Assembly: GCF_003932755.1 (NCBI RefSeq)
Contig: NZ_CP024202.1
Span: 4,960,001 to 5,024,000, forward strand
Origin: Methylomicrobium sp. wino1
Lineage (GTDB): Bacteria; Pseudomonadota; Gammaproteobacteria; Methylococcales; Methylomonadaceae
Length of the DNA stretch: 64,000 nt
Direction of reading: 5' to 3'
The notes beneath the pieces were generated by a model. It ran no database searches. It was not told the DNA's origin and worked only from the letters and a program-made list of their open reading frames with translations. A program made the translations under genes and the position numbers. Each line of letters begins with the position of its first letter. Within the stretch, counting starts at the first letter, position 1. Positions 52,709 to 63,343 of this stretch are shown piece by piece.

Positions 52709-54384
52709 GTGACTCTCCTAAATATACAAATTATTCTTGTCAGGAATCAGTAGCGGAAATCTTGAGTTATTATTAACACCCCTACTGAGTTTTTTAATCC
52801 GGACAATAAGAGGGATAAAGCAGCCCCCGCCTAGTACCCATCAACGATGGAGCTTAGTTTTTACGCCATTTTCAAGGAAATAGCAATGGCATGAATTTTC
52901 CGGTTTTTCCGATTTGAATCGTAAAATCTGTCTTTTGGCTTAACCCAACCTTAACATTTGGCGAGCATAAGAAATTGAAAATTAATGATACTCAATGTCA
53001 CACCCCATAGTCACTACAAATGATCAAAACTGGTTTACTTTTAAAATTCAATACTTTCGATCGTCGACACTACTTTTGTTAAGGCTGGATTAAACAGGCC
53101 CAATTGAACACTCCAAATTACCGTTCGCCTGAGCTTTATTGAAAAACGAACGGGTAATTTGGAGCTTAGCCCGGAGCGACTAACCAATGAATTTCAGAAA
53201 TAAAAAAGACTCTGTATGCGCTAATATTGATGTGAAGAAGCTACGCATTGCCATCCCTGGCGGAATGACGCGTTTTTTACCTAAGGATTCGGTCATAAAT
53301 AACTTCCCTATTTTTAATGCACGGTAAGCAGGTTCGGTTGCTCGATTGACAAGTGTCGGCAGCAGGGAAAGCCGCCGTCAAGCCTACACGGACGTATTCA
53401 CCCAGCACCTAAATTCCATAGCCTTTTGGCTATGGTAACTGTCTTGCATAATTTAGGTGCTGGGTTCACGGCGTCCTGTCAAGCGAGCAACCGAACCTGC
53501 GACAAAACTCATAGCACAAGGAAGTTATTTTTCACGAAATCCAAAGTTGGTTCTGTGGTTATTCAACCCGCCCCGAACGTTTGGATTGGCTTTGGCCACG
53601 TTCGAAACGTTTAGGACGGAGTTACGAACCCATGTGCATCAAGCTAAAAACGGCCAACGCGCATCACGCTCTTTCCTAAGCTCCAGCTTGGGAAAGACAC
53701 CCCGGAAGCTCCAACTTCCTGAGACCGACACAACCCTCCGCACATTCTCAATCAACCTCGGCTTGCTCTTTCAATCTTCCTTGATTGTCGGGAAGCTAGA
53801 GCTTCCTGAACAAGTTACCCAAGCTGGAGCTTGGGTAAAAGCATATTTTAGTCTTTTTGACCTTGATGCCATTTAATGTAACTTGGTATTCTCGGCCTTC
53901 CCTCACCTAACGCTAGGTGAGGGACGATCTGGGGATCGCTCCCACGGTGTATCCGGAAGCGACGCCTTCCCCTAACACTTGGTAAAGGAAAGACACAGAT
54001 GCTCGACATACACGGCTTATGTCAAAGCTCTCGAAACGCCCTTAATCCTAAAAAGAGCAGTTGGCAAGTGTTGTAGACCGTTCGTGCTGAGTAAAGTCGA
54101 AGCATGAAGGGTCTACAACACTTTCACCGTCTTGGTGAAGCCTCAAACTACCGTTCACCCTTCGACGAGGCTCTCCTGAGCGCAGCCGAAGGGCTCAGGG
54201 CGAACGGTAGTTTGAGGCTCTCAACTGCTCTTTTTAGGTTAATGTGACTTGGTGTTCTCGGCCTTGAAATCGCGATCAGGGGATCGCTCCCACAGTGTTT
54301 CCGCCATCCTCTGTAGAAGCGATGCCTTCATCGCCCTGACAAATAAATCTACCCTAAATGAAACTTTGGCAATTCGGTAGGCCA
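52709..54384. repeat. Long non-coding repeat region between cytochrome c and pnp
   Basis: No gene is supported in 1.7 kb. 53330-53485 holds the CCCAGCACCTAAATT hairpin with its longer flanks. 53570-53640 carries the CCCGCCCCGAACG-type element. 53675-53840 has inverted pairs such as CCAAGCTGGAGCTTGG. 53895-53945 has a GATCTGGGGATCGCTCCC unit. 54080-54215 is a pair of inverted elements of the TTCGCCCTGAGCCCTTCGG type. 52740-53330 shows nothing beyond AT-rich sequence. Confidence 0.72.
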
Positions 54385-54412
54385 TAAAAAAGGGCCCGTT
54401 CGGGCCCTTTTC
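54385..54412 (-). terminator. Rho-independent terminator of pnp
   Basis: On the minus strand AAAAGGGCCCGAACGGGC continues to CCTTTTTTATGG: a nine-base-pair GC-rich stem with a short loop followed by a T run, 22 bases after the pnp stop. Confidence 0.92.
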
Positions 54413-54433
54413 ATCGTCAGTGTTTCTAACGAA

Positions 54434-56518
54434 TTACTCTTCGATATCTACAGCTTTCATGCTCAATCTGACACGACCCTGTCTATCGATTTCCAGCACT
54501 TTGACTTTGACGACATCGCCTTCGGATAGCTTATCGCTAACCTTGTCGACATGCTCGTCCGAAATCTGAGAAATATGCACTAAACCGTCTTTACCAGGCA
54601 AAATCGTCACAAACGCACCGAAGTCCATCAATCGGGCAACCTTGCCTTCATAAGTTTTCCCGACTTCGACTTCCGCGGTAATTTCCTCGATCAAACGGCG
54701 TGCTTCTTCGCCGGCTAGTTTATCGACTGAAGCGACTTTGACGATGCCGTCATCGCTCAAATCAATACTGGCACCAGTTTGTTCGGTGATACTGCGGATC
54801 GTTGCGCCACCCTTGCCGATGACTTCGCGGATTTTGCTAGGATCGATTTTGAACGAAATAATGCGCGGTGCATAATCGGACATTTGCCCGCGGGTCTCGG
54901 ACAACGCTTTGTTCATTTCGCCCAAAATATGCAAGCGGCCTTGCTTGGCTTGTTCGAGCGCGGTTTTCATAATCTCGGCGGTAATACCGTCGATCTTGAT
55001 ATCCATCTGCAGTGCGGTAACGCCCTCTTCTGAACCGGCTACTTTGAAGTCCATGTCGCCTAAGTGGTCTTCATCGCCCATGATATCCGATAATACTGCG
55101 AATTGATCGCCTTCCTTGATCAAACCCATCGCGATACCTGCGACCGGCGATTTAATCGGAACGCCCGCGTCCATCAGCGCCAAGCTACTGCCGCACACCG
55201 ACGCCATCGAACTAGAGCCATTCGACTCGGTAATTTCGGAAACTACGCGCACGACATAAGGAAATTCATCCATGTTCGGCAATACGGCTTGAACGCCGCG
55301 TTTTGCCAAGCGACCGTGGCCGATTTCCCGGCGTTTCGGAGATCCGACAAAACCGGTTTCACCGACACAATAAGGTGGAAAGTTGTAATGCAACATGAAA
55401 CTTTCGCGGTATTCGCCTTCCAGAGCATCGATGATCTGCGAGTCGCGTTCGGTACCTAAGGTTGCGACAACCATGGCCTGCGTTTCGCCGCGGGTAAACA
55501 ACGCCGAACCGTGGGTTCTCGGCAATACGCCGGTACGAATTGAAATGGGCCTGACCGTTTTCAGGTCGCGGCCGTCGATACGCTTACCTTCTTCAAGAAT
55601 CGAACCGCGTACGATTTTCTTTTCGAGATTTTCGATGATGCCGCGAATGTCGGCTGCCGTATATAGCTCATCCGCAGTCAACTTCTCGACCGCAGCATTT
55701 CGAATTTCTTTCAGTTGCTCTTGTCTGACCAACTTTTCTGGGACTTGATAAGCCGCCTTAATTCCGGCTTCCACTTCAGTTACTACTAAAGATTCCAGCT
55801 CGGTGTTAGCAGCCTCCGGTTGCCATGCCATCGGCGCTTTGTTAACCGTAGCGCCAAGTTCCTTGATTGCCGCGATTGCCGTTTGCATTTGCTCATGCCC
55901 GAATAACACGGCACCAAGCATCACTTCCTCGGACAAGCATTGCGCTTCGGATTCGACCATCAGCACCGCATGTTCGGTACCGGCAACAACCAATTCCAAT
56001 TGCGATTCAGCCAATACAGACGGTGTCGGGTTCAATAAATACTGTCCCTCTTTATAACCTACTCGTGCCGCACCGACAGGACCGTTGAAAGGCAAACCGG
56101 AAATCGATAACGCTGCGGACGCTCCGATCAAGGCAGGAATTTCGGGATCGATTTCGGGATTCAGTGAAAGAACGGTGGCGATGATTTGAACTTCGTTGGT
56201 AAAACCCTCTGGAAATAAGGGTCGGATAGGACGATCAATGAGACGGGATGTTAACGTTTCTTTTTCGCTCGGCCGGCCTTCTCGTTTAAAAAAGCCGCCG
56301 GGAATCTTACCTGCGGCAAAGGACTTTTCCTGATAATTGACAGTCAATGGAAAAAAATCTCCGCCGCTGTTTGCTTCTTTTTTTCCAACGACTGTCACCA
56401 GAAGGGTTGTCCCTTCCATGTCGATCATTACAGCACCGTCCGCCTGACGAGCTATCTCACCGGTTTCCAGCGTAACGAGCTGATCGCCATACTGAAATTC
56501 TTTCCGAATCGGATTCAC
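54434..56518 (-). CDS. pnp: Polynucleotide phosphorylase PNPase
   Basis: 694 residues, a normal length. Two RNase PH-like core domains (about 5-220 and 310-550), a KH domain ([18 protein letters not shown], about 555) and an S1 domain ([19 protein letters not shown], about 620) are present. [13 protein letters not shown] carries the catalytic Asp pair. It degrades RNA 3' to 5' using phosphate and is a degradosome partner. It follows rpsO by 113 bases on the same strand. Confidence 0.98.
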   Translation of the reverse strand: MNPIRKEFQYGDQLVTLETGEIARQADGAVMIDMEGTTLLVTVVGKKEANSGGDFFPLTVNYQEKSFAAGKIPGGFFKREGRPSEKETLTSRLIDRPIRPLFPEGFTNEVQIIATVLSLNPEIDPEIPALIGASAALSISGLPFNGPVGAARVGYKEGQYLLNPTPSVLAESQLELVVAGTEHAVLMVESEAQCLSEEVMLGAVLFGHEQMQTAIAAIKELGATVNKAPMAWQPEAANTELESLVVTEVEAGIKAAYQVPEKLVRQEQLKEIRNAAVEKLTADELYTAADIRGIIENLEKKIVRGSILEEGKRIDGRDLKTVRPISIRTGVLPRTHGSALFTRGETQAMVVATLGTERDSQIIDALEGEYRESFMLHYNFPPYCVGETGFVGSPKRREIGHGRLAKRGVQAVLPNMDEFPYVVRVVSEITESNGSSSMASVCGSSLALMDAGVPIKSPVAGIAMGLIKEGDQFAVLSDIMGDEDHLGDMDFKVAGSEEGVTALQMDIKIDGITAEIMKTALEQAKQGRLHILGEMNKALSETRGQMSDYAPRIISFKIDPSKIREVIGKGGATIRSITEQTGASIDLSDDGIVKVASVDKLAGEEARRLIEEITAEVEVGKTYEGKVARLMDFGAFVTILPGKDGLVHISQISDEHVDKVSDKLSEGDVVKVKVLEIDRQGRVRLSMKAVDIEE

Positions 56519-56631
56519 TATACGGTTCCTATTAGGTTATGGGTTGTTATCAAAATCGGTTTATTGCTTTTCTTACAAATGAAAGAACGGCACTGAATTT
56601 TCATCCTGGCCGTTCTTGATGTAACTTAAGC

Positions 56632-56901
56632 TTATTTACGCAATCCCAAGCGCTCGATCAACGAACGATAACGGTTGATGTCTTTATTTTTCAAGTAATC
56701 CAATAGTTTGCGACGCTGATTAACCATCCGCAGTAAACCGCGGCGGGAATGATTATCTTTTTTATGTTCGGCAAAATGCGGCGTCAAGTGAAGAATGTGC
56801 GCCGTCAACAATGCGACTTGCACTTCCGGAGATCCGGTATCGGTTTCGCTCAAACGATATTCTTCAACGACTGCTTGTTTTTGTTCCGCGGTAAATGGCA
56901 T
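56632..56901 (-). CDS. rpsO: 30S ribosomal protein S15
   Basis: 89 residues, full length, with family motifs [18 protein letters not shown] and [20 protein letters not shown]15 binds 16S rRNA early in 30S assembly. The rpsO-pnp order is conserved in gammaproteobacteria. A hairpin with a T run lies upstream, so it may have its own promoter in the 120-base gap after truB. Confidence 0.98.
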   Translation of the reverse strand: MPFTAEQKQAVVEEYRLSETDTGSPEVQVALLTAHILHLTPHFAEHKKDNHSRRGLLRMVNQRRKLLDYLKNKDINRYRSLIERLGLRK

Positions 56902-56935
56902 TTCTATTTAACCCCTATAAGATTAATATTGTTAA

Positions 56936-56966
56936 TAAAAAATACAAAGCACCGAGTTCGGTGCCA
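56936..56966 (-). terminator. Terminator between truB and rpsO
   Basis: Minus strand: GGCACCGAACTCGGTGC followed by TTTGTATTTTTTATT. The stem is seven base pairs with a short loop. It lies about 57 bases after the truB stop and would partly separate the infB-truB transcript from rpsO-pnp. Confidence 0.8.
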
Positions 56967-57022
56967 GGATAATGTGTTTCCGCAATAGGGTGCAGAAACA
57001 AAACTATTCGGAAATTAGCATA

Positions 57023-57928
57023 TTAAGAAGGACTCATATTGAATAATTTTTTCGGCGCTAGTTTACCATCCATTAACATTTCGCCCAAACCTAAAAATTG
57101 CTGTCCCGTGTACATTCGCACAGGCCCCTCCAACGAATTTTTAAGCGTCAAACTTTGGCCTTGCTTGATTGAGTTTGCCTGTTCTTCGGACAAATCGACA
57201 GCCGGTATCGAGTCGAGCGGCTTATCGACCGGAATCAAGCAATTCATCAGTTCGCTTTCGCTCATGGCCTGCAATTGCTCGATCGATTTAGTCTCGTCGA
57301 TGACAAAGCGGCCGGATGCCAGTCTACGAAGCTCTATAACCGTTCCGCCGCAACCGAGTTGCTCGCCTATATCTTCAGCCAGGGTTCTGATATAAGTGCC
57401 TTTCGAACACCAAACATCCAATGTCAAATTCGTCTCTTGACGACCCAACAAATTGATTTTATATATCGTAATCGGACGTGCCTTGCGCTCGACGGACTTG
57501 CCTTGCCTGGCCAATTCATAAAGCTTTTTGCCGTTAAGCTTAAGCGCCGAATACATTGGCGGCACTTGTTCGATATCGCCGGTGAAGTTTTCCAGGCAAT
57601 CCAGAATCTCATCATCGGATAGAGACGGTACGGGACGCGTTTTTAGCACCTGACCTTCCGCATCGCCGGTATCTGTAACCACTCCTAGACGAACAACCAC
57701 TTGGTAACGTTTGTCATCATCGAGCATGAACCCGGAAACCTTGGTCGCTTCGCCGAAACAAACCGGCAATAATCCCGAAGCCAAAGGATCGAGACTGCCT
57801 GTGTGCCCGGCCTTGTTCGCATTGAACAAGTGTTTGACTTCCTGCAAGGCTCTGTTCGACGAAACTCCGAGGCGTTTATCGAGCAGCAATATTCCATGAA
57901 TGTCACGCCCGTTCTTACGCTTTGCCAT
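57023..57928 (-). CDS. truB: tRNA pseudouridine(55) synthase TruB
   Basis: 301 residues from ATG 57928 (MAKRKNGRDIHGILLLDK); an in-frame TTG at 57937 is less likely, since GAGG lies about ten bases before the ATG. The catalytic Asp is in GHTGSLDPLASGLLPV. A C-terminal PUA-like part ends LGLGEMLMDGKLAPKKLF. It makes Psi55 in the tRNA T arm. It follows rbfA by a few bases. Confidence 0.97.
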   Translation of the reverse strand: MAKRKNGRDIHGILLLDKRLGVSSNRALQEVKHLFNANKAGHTGSLDPLASGLLPVCFGEATKVSGFMLDDDKRYQVVVRLGVVTDTGDAEGQVLKTRPVPSLSDDEILDCLENFTGDIEQVPPMYSALKLNGKKLYELARQGKSVERKARPITIYKINLLGRQETNLTLDVWCSKGTYIRTLAEDIGEQLGCGGTVIELRRLASGRFVIDETKSIEQLQAMSESELMNCLIPVDKPLDSIPAVDLSEEQANSIKQGQSLTLKNSLEGPVRMYTGQQFLGLGEMLMDGKLAPKKLFNMSPS

Positions 57929-57933
57929 TCCGC

Positions 57934-58296
57934 TCAATCCTCTTTTTTGTCCTTCGGATCTCTTAACAATTCGGCCACGCGCATTCCGGTCTCAAAGCTA
58001 TCGTCATAATAAAAGCGTAACTCCGGTATATTGCGCAAGCGCATACGTTTGCACAATTCGCTTCTAATAAATGGCGTCGCATCATTCAGATACTTAATAC
58101 TGTCTTTTTTCCCCTGATCGTCGGCATTAAGCACCGTGACATAGATCTTGGCAACGGCCAAGTCCTTGCTGATAACGACTTCGTTAACCGTAACGAATCC
58201 TATCCGCTTCCCGTCAAGCTCTCGCTGTAAAATAAGCGCCAGCTCCTTTTGGATTTGGGACGAAACCCGTGCACTACGGCTAAATTCTCTGGCCAT
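57934..58296 (-). CDS. rbfA: Ribosome-binding factor A
   Basis: 120 residues, standard length, with KH-type fold motifs: REFSRSARVSSQIQKELAL, then VVISKDLAVAKIYVTVL and LRNIPELRFYYDDSFETG. RbfA matures the 16S rRNA 5' end and helps in cold growth. It lies 4 bases downstream of infB. Confidence 0.98.
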   Translation of the reverse strand: MAREFSRSARVSSQIQKELALILQRELDGKRIGFVTVNEVVISKDLAVAKIYVTVLNADDQGKKDSIKYLNDATPFIRSELCKRMRLRNIPELRFYYDDSFETGMRVAELLRDPKDKKED

Positions 58297-58300
58297 GGCG

Positions 58301-60907
58301 CTATAACTCCCGCTTCACTTCAACGCGCTCGAACACCTCGATCTGGTCCCCGACTTTGACATCGTTATAGTTTTTAACGCCGATACCGCATTCCATGCCC
58401 ATTTTGACTTCAGCAACGTCGTCTTTGAAGCGGCGCAACGATTCCAGTTGCCCCTCGTATATCACGACGTTTTCACGCAACACGCGAATCGGCAAGTTAC
58501 GCTTGACTAAGCCTTCAACGACCATACACCCTGCCACCGCACCGAATTTCGGCGAACGGAATACATCCCGAACCGCGGCCAAACCGACGATATTCTCTTT
58601 GATTTCGGGCGCCAGCATGCCGCTGATCGAGCTTTTCACCTCATCGATCGCCTGATAAATCACACTGTAGTAATGCAAGTCGACGTCTTTTTCTTCGATC
58701 AATTTGCGCGCGGCGGTATCCGCACGAACGTTAAAGCCGATCAAAATGGCCCCGGAAGCTAGCGCCAAGTTGACATCGCCCTCGTTGATGCCGCCGACGC
58801 CGCCATAAACGACCTTAACCTCGACTTCATCCGAGGACAGCTTGATCAATGATTCGCGCAAGGCTTCCAAACTACCTTGAACATCGGTCTTAATCACCAC
58901 GTTCAAACTAGCCGTTTCGCCGGTAGCCATTTTTGAGAACACTTGATCCAATTTAGCGGCTTGCTGCGCGGCCATGCGACTGATTTTGCTCTTATCTTCA
59001 CGATGCTCGGCCAATTCCCGCGCCGCGCGCTCGTTTTGCACGACCAAAAATTCGTCGCCGGCATTAGGGGTTCCCGAAAGGCCTAAAATCTCAACCGGTG
59101 TACTCGGACCTGCATCCTTAACGGTTTTGCCGTTTTCATTGAACATTGCCCTGACACGACCGTATTCATGACCACACAAAACGAATTGCCCTTTTTCCAG
59201 CATGCCGCTTTGCACCAGGATGGTCGCTACCGCGCCTCGGCCTTTATCCAGCCTGGACTCGATTACGATACCCGAAGCCGACCCTTCCGCAGGTGCCTTC
59301 AATTCCAAAATCTCGGCCTGCAAGATTAACGCTTCGATCAAGTCATCAATGCCTTCGCCGGTTTTGGCCGAAACCTTGATAAACTGGACATCGCCGCCCC
59401 ATTCCTCGGGCACCACATTGATCGTGGACATTTCCTGCATGACCTTATCAGGATTGGCTTGAGGTTTATCAACTTTATTGATCGCGACGATAATCGGCAC
59501 ATTGGCCGCGCGCGCATGCTCGACCGCCTCCTTGGTTTGAGGCATCACACCGTCATCCGCCGCGACCACGACAATGACCACATCGGTCAATTCGGCGCCT
59601 CTAGCGCGCATCGCGGTAAACGCAGCATGTCCCGGCGTATCTAAAAAAGTCACCGAACCATGATCGGTAACGACCTGATAAGCACCGATATGCTGGGTAA
59701 TACCGCCTGCTTCGCCGGCGGCCACGCGTGTTTCACGGATGTAGTCCAGTAGAGAAGTTTTACCGTGATCGACATGTCCCATGATGGTAACGATCGGTGC
59801 GCGGGACATTTCCTGACCGCTCTCTTCCTTCAGAGCCGCCAAAATTTCGGCTTCTAAATCGTCATCACTTTGCATGATGGCTGTATGCCCCATCTCCTCG
59901 ACTAGTAGCACCGCCGTTTCCTGATCGATACTCTGGTTAATCGTGGCCATCATACCCATTTTCATCAATTGCTTGATGACTTCGGCAGCCTTGACGCTCA
60001 TTTTTTGCGCCAAATCGGAAACGATAATATGCTCAGGAATAGTAACTTCCTTGATAACCGGCGCAACCGGCTTCTCGAATTGATGCTTCAAATCGGTCTG
60101 AGCACCACTCCTGTCCTTTTGTTTGCCTTTTTTCTTACCTTTCCCGGCAGCTTGTCCTCCTTGTCTTTTTTTCTTTTGACTTTCCATTCTGGCTGCTGCT
60201 AATTGCCGCACTTTTTCGGCATTTTTTTCTACCGCAGCCTCGAGGCGACGTTTTTTCTCTTCTTCTTTTTTTCTTTCGCTTTCTGAAAGTCTGGCTTTTC
60301 GCTCGGTTTCCTTGCGAAGCTCAGTGGCTTGAGTTTCGGTTAACGCTTCTTTATCGATCGCTTCGGAATCGGCTACAACCCTATCATACTGTGGAGCCTC
60401 TGCCGGAGTGACTTCGTCAACCGACTGCTCCCGCTCGAATAATTCTTCTTCGCCCTGGGCCGCCTTTTCTTCCGCCACTGCACTAATCGGCGGCTGCTCG
60501 GTGCTTACCGGCGTCGGTTGTGCTTGAATCTGTTCACCTGTTTTTTTGATTTCTTCCGACTCCTTCGGTTCATCACCAACGGTCGCGACTTCACTGCGCT
60601 TGACATAGGTCTTCTTTTTGCGAACTTCGATACTGATCGTTTTTGCCGAGCTGCCCGGAGCGTTGCTTTGCTTAAGCTCGCTGACCGTTCTACGTTTCAA
60701 CGTTACGCGTTTTGGAGCGGCATCCGTCTCTCCTGTCGATTTACCATGCCGCTTACGTAAATGAGCCAGTAACTTAACTTTTTCGTCTTCACTAATTACG
60801 TCATCAGGGGCATGCACGGATAATCCGGCTTCTTTCAGTTGCTCTAATAATCGATCGAGAGGTATACCTACTACCTCCGCTAACTGCCTTACTGTTTTAT
60901 CACTCAT
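58301..60907 (-). CDS. infB: Translation initiation factor IF-2
   Basis: 868 residues. An N-terminal IF2_N domain (about 1-50), a long charged linker rich in Glu, Lys and Arg (about 55-300), a second IF2_N-type segment (about 300-360), then the G domain with G1 GHVDHGKT (about 374-381), G3 DTPG and G4 NKVDKP. Two C-terminal domains end [14 protein letters not shown]-2 brings fMet-tRNA to the ribosome. It starts 10 bases after the nusA remainder. Confidence 0.98.
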   Translation of the reverse strand: MSDKTVRQLAEVVGIPLDRLLEQLKEAGLSVHAPDDVISEDEKVKLLAHLRKRHGKSTGETDAAPKRVTLKRRTVSELKQSNAPGSSAKTISIEVRKKKTYVKRSEVATVGDEPKESEEIKKTGEQIQAQPTPVSTEQPPISAVAEEKAAQGEEELFEREQSVDEVTPAEAPQYDRVVADSEAIDKEALTETQATELRKETERKARLSESERKKEEEKKRRLEAAVEKNAEKVRQLAAARMESQKKKRQGGQAAGKGKKKGKQKDRSGAQTDLKHQFEKPVAPVIKEVTIPEHIIVSDLAQKMSVKAAEVIKQLMKMGMMATINQSIDQETAVLLVEEMGHTAIMQSDDDLEAEILAALKEESGQEMSRAPIVTIMGHVDHGKTSLLDYIRETRVAAGEAGGITQHIGAYQVVTDHGSVTFLDTPGHAAFTAMRARGAELTDVVIVVVAADDGVMPQTKEAVEHARAANVPIIVAINKVDKPQANPDKVMQEMSTINVVPEEWGGDVQFIKVSAKTGEGIDDLIEALILQAEILELKAPAEGSASGIVIESRLDKGRGAVATILVQSGMLEKGQFVLCGHEYGRVRAMFNENGKTVKDAGPSTPVEILGLSGTPNAGDEFLVVQNERAARELAEHREDKSKISRMAAQQAAKLDQVFSKMATGETASLNVVIKTDVQGSLEALRESLIKLSSDEVEVKVVYGGVGGINEGDVNLALASGAILIGFNVRADTAARKLIEEKDVDLHYYSVIYQAIDEVKSSISGMLAPEIKENIVGLAAVRDVFRSPKFGAVAGCMVVEGLVKRNLPIRVLRENVVIYEGQLESLRRFKDDVAEVKMGMECGIGVKNYNDVKVGDQIEVFERVEVKREL

Positions 60908-60917
60908 ATTTTGCCCC

Positions 60918-61151
60918 CTATCCTAATTCGCCCTGGTCCTCGGCAAACCATCGCTCACGCGCTTTCATGATTAATTTTGCCGCTCTTTCTTCATCCACAC
61001 CGGTGATATCGAGTAAATCATCAACCGCCTGATCCGCGAGATCGTCCAACGTTACGATGCCCTGGCTTGCTAACTCATAAGCCAAGGCCTCATCCATGCC
61101 TTCCATTTCAAGCAATTCTTGTGTGGGTTCCGCTGTCTCGATTTTTTCTTC
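60918..61151 (-). pseudogene. NusA C-terminal repeat domain, separated by in-frame TAG
   Basis: After the TAG that ends the main nusA frame, the same frame continues EEKIETAEPTQELLEMEGMD, then LADQAVDDLLDITGVDEERA and ends AEDQGELG: the second acidic repeat (AR2) of NusA, 77 codons. No ribosome site precedes its first TTG or ATG (61115, 61103). Relatives have a Gln or similar residue before EEK, so the TAG likely comes from CAG. It is either unmade, made by read-through, or made by restart. Confidence 0.85.
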
Positions 61152-62438
61152 CTATGCAATTGCGCTGATTAACAACGCGTCCTTTGCCCGACCTTTTAAT
61201 TCGTCGACCAGTTCTTTATCAAACTCTTCAATTTCCAGCATTTCATTAACCGGAACATAAGCAATCTCTTCAATCGAATCGAATCCGACTTCAACCAAAA
61301 TCGTAGCAATTTCTTCGTCGACTCCCAATTGGTCAATAAACAATTGCTTGGTTATAGTTGCTTGAGCGCCGCTGCTTTCTTGCGCTTTCGACGCATCCAT
61401 CACGTTTAGCTCCCAACCGGTCAATTCGGTGGCCAAACGAACATTCTGTCCGCCACGGCCAATCGCCTGAGACAAATTATCCGAACTAACCGCCAAGTCC
61501 ATGCTGTGCTTGTCTTCATCGATTACGATGGATTCGATTTCGGCAGGCGCCATTGCATTGATAACAAATTGGGCCTCGCTTTCATGCCATAAAATAATGT
61601 CGACGCGCTCGCCGGCAAGCTCGTTCGATACCGCTTGAACACGCGAGCCTCTCATACCGACGCAAGCGCCAACCGGATCGAGTCTCGGATCGTTTGCCTT
61701 GACCGCTATTTTGGCTCTCGAACCCGGATCTCGGGCCGCGCCCTTGATTTCGATCATGCCCTCGCCGACTTCGGGAACTTCCAAACGGAACAACGCAACC
61801 AACAGCTCCGATGCGGCGCGGGTTACAAACAATTGCGGTCCGCGCGGTTCCGAGCGAACCGCTTTAAGGTAGCCTCTAACCCGGTCCCCAATTCTAAATG
61901 ACTCGCGCGGGATCATATCTTCTTTGGCGATGTAGGCTTCGACATGACCGCCAAGGTCCAAGTAAACGCTACCTTTCTCAATTCGTTTAATGATGCCGGT
62001 AATTAATTCGCCGACCCTATCGGTATAGGCTTCGACTATTTTGCGACGCTCGGCTTCGCGAACCTTATGAATCATCACTTGTTTGGCGGTCTGCGCGGCA
62101 ATCCGTCCGAATTCGACCGACTCGATTTCTTCCTCGAAAAAGTCCCCGACATTGATGTCGGGATTTTTTTGCCGCGCATCGTCCAACGAAATCTGGGTAT
62201 CGAGAAATTCGAGACCGTTTTCGAAATCATTATCCGGATCGACGACTTCCCATCTGCGAAACGTCGTATAATCACCGGTTTTTCTATTGATCGAAACGCG
62301 CGCTTTGATTTGGTTACCATAGCGTTTTATCGTTGCCGCTTCAAGCGCAGACTCGACTGCCTGGAAAACGATTTCCTTATCGATGTCTTTTTCATTCGAA
62401 AAAACATCCACTACCAATAAAATTTCTTTATTTGCCAC
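61152..62438 (-). CDS. nusA: Transcription elongation factor NusA, ends at premature TAG
   Basis: 428 residues, where gammaproteobacterial NusA has about 495-505. The N-terminal RNA-polymerase-binding domain (about 1-135), S1 (about 138-200), two KH domains (GACVGMRGSRVQAVSNEL and AIGRGGQNVRLATELTGW) and the first acidic repeat (IEEFDKELVDELKGRAKDAL) are complete. The frame ends at TAG (61152-61154), and AR2 follows in the same frame up to 60918. Loss of AR2 should keep core pausing and termination functions. The start overlaps the end of rimP by 11 bases. Confidence 0.93.
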   Translation of the reverse strand: MANKEILLVVDVFSNEKDIDKEIVFQAVESALEAATIKRYGNQIKARVSINRKTGDYTTFRRWEVVDPDNDFENGLEFLDTQISLDDARQKNPDINVGDFFEEEIESVEFGRIAAQTAKQVMIHKVREAERRKIVEAYTDRVGELITGIIKRIEKGSVYLDLGGHVEAYIAKEDMIPRESFRIGDRVRGYLKAVRSEPRGPQLFVTRAASELLVALFRLEVPEVGEGMIEIKGAARDPGSRAKIAVKANDPRLDPVGACVGMRGSRVQAVSNELAGERVDIILWHESEAQFVINAMAPAEIESIVIDEDKHSMDLAVSSDNLSQAIGRGGQNVRLATELTGWELNVMDASKAQESSGAQATITKQLFIDQLGVDEEIATILVEVGFDSIEEIAYVPVNEMLEIEEFDKELVDELKGRAKDALLISAIA

Positions 62439-62913
62439 TGCGCACTCCTTTATTAATTAAATACTCAGGCACCAGCCGCGCCTTACTCATCGCTTGAAAT
62501 GGAATCTCGTAAACCCGCTCGCCTTCCTGGAGAATCACCGTGTCTTTGTCGACTGCTTGAATCACACCTGAAATTTTGCGGCGCTTTTCAATCGGTTTAA
62601 ATAAGTTGATCGAGACCATGTGCCCAATGAAGCGCTCGAATTGTTGGATAGAAAATAACGGCCGATCATCTCCCGGAGAAGATATTTCCAGTTGATAATT
62701 GCCCTGGATAGGATCCTCGACATCGAGCATCCCGCTGACCTGGTGACTGACTTTCGAGCAATCTTCCACTAAAACCCCTTGCTCGTTGTCGATATAAATT
62801 CGTAATAAGCCGTTACGAGGATGCGGATTGTATTCAATCCCGACGCACTCATAACCCAAGCCTTCAACAATCGGCTGAATCAAATTAACCAAATGTTCGG
62901 GAGCTTGCTTCAT
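62428..62913 (-). CDS. rimP: Ribosome maturation factor RimP
   Basis: 161 residues with both RimP domains: the N-terminal VEGLGYECVGIEYNPHPRNG followed by LRIYIDNEQGV, VEDCSKVSHQVSGMLDVEDP and ISSPGDDRPLFSIQQFERF, and a C-terminal SH3-like part (VIQAVDKDTVILQEG). It helps 30S assembly. It heads the nusA-infB operon and follows tRNA-fMet, the typical order. Confidence 0.97.
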   Translation of the reverse strand: MKQAPEHLVNLIQPIVEGLGYECVGIEYNPHPRNGLLRIYIDNEQGVLVEDCSKVSHQVSGMLDVEDPIQGNYQLEISSPGDDRPLFSIQQFERFIGHMVSINLFKPIEKRRKISGVIQAVDKDTVILQEGERVYEIPFQAMSKARLVPEYLINKGVRSGK

Positions 62914-62935
62914 TTTTCCTCACTTATTTACGCAC

Positions 62936-62959
62936 ATAAAAAAAGAGCCAATGGCTCTT
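62936..62959 (-). terminator. Terminator/attenuator before rimP
   Basis: Minus strand: GGAAGAGCCATTGGCTCTTT followed by TTTTATG. A stem of GAGCC/GGCTC with three-base loop and T run lies 23 bases upstream of the rimP ATG, so it may attenuate read-through from tRNA-fMet into rimP. Confidence 0.82.
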
Positions 62960-63001
62960 CCTTAAAGTCTATATTCGTTAAACAACCAACGATCCAAATG
63001 C

Positions 63002-63037
63002 CCAAAAAACAAAAAGCCCCAAAAGGGGCTTTTTTTT
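63002..63037 (-). terminator. Terminator after tRNA-fMet
   Basis: Minus strand: AAAAGCCCCTTTTGGGGCTT then TTTGTTTTTTGGG. A seven-base-pair stem with a T4 loop, directly after the tRNA 3' end. The A run on the other side makes it possibly bidirectional. Confidence 0.88.
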
Positions 63038-63040
63038 ATC

Positions 63041-63117
<77 letters not shown>

Positions 63118-63343
63118 ATTGATTTGCACTATTATAAACACATTTTTAGATTTGGCAAGTTATTTATTGGACTTAAAGAGAATTTAACGACTTGATGCCG
63201 TCATAAAACCGAAAATACAGCCGTGAAAGCATCGTAGGGTGCGCATCGCGCACCTTGCCACGGAGCCGAACCCGACGGGAAGTCCCGCCCTTTATGCCGT
63301 CATCAAACCGACAAGGCGGCCGCGCGATCCTTTGCCATAAAAC
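63118..63343. other. Spacer between tRNA-fMet and pgpA
   Basis: 226 bases. 63230-63300 has the GGTGCGCATCGCGCACC palindrome, seen elsewhere in the window. It would hold the tRNA-fMet promoter on the minus strand; no clear -35/-10 pair was picked. Confidence 0.6.

Noticed and set aside
53426-53876. Two plus-strand frames of 62 and 139 codons
   Set aside because: They span the CCCAGCACC hairpin and other inverted repeats, without a start signal or any motif.
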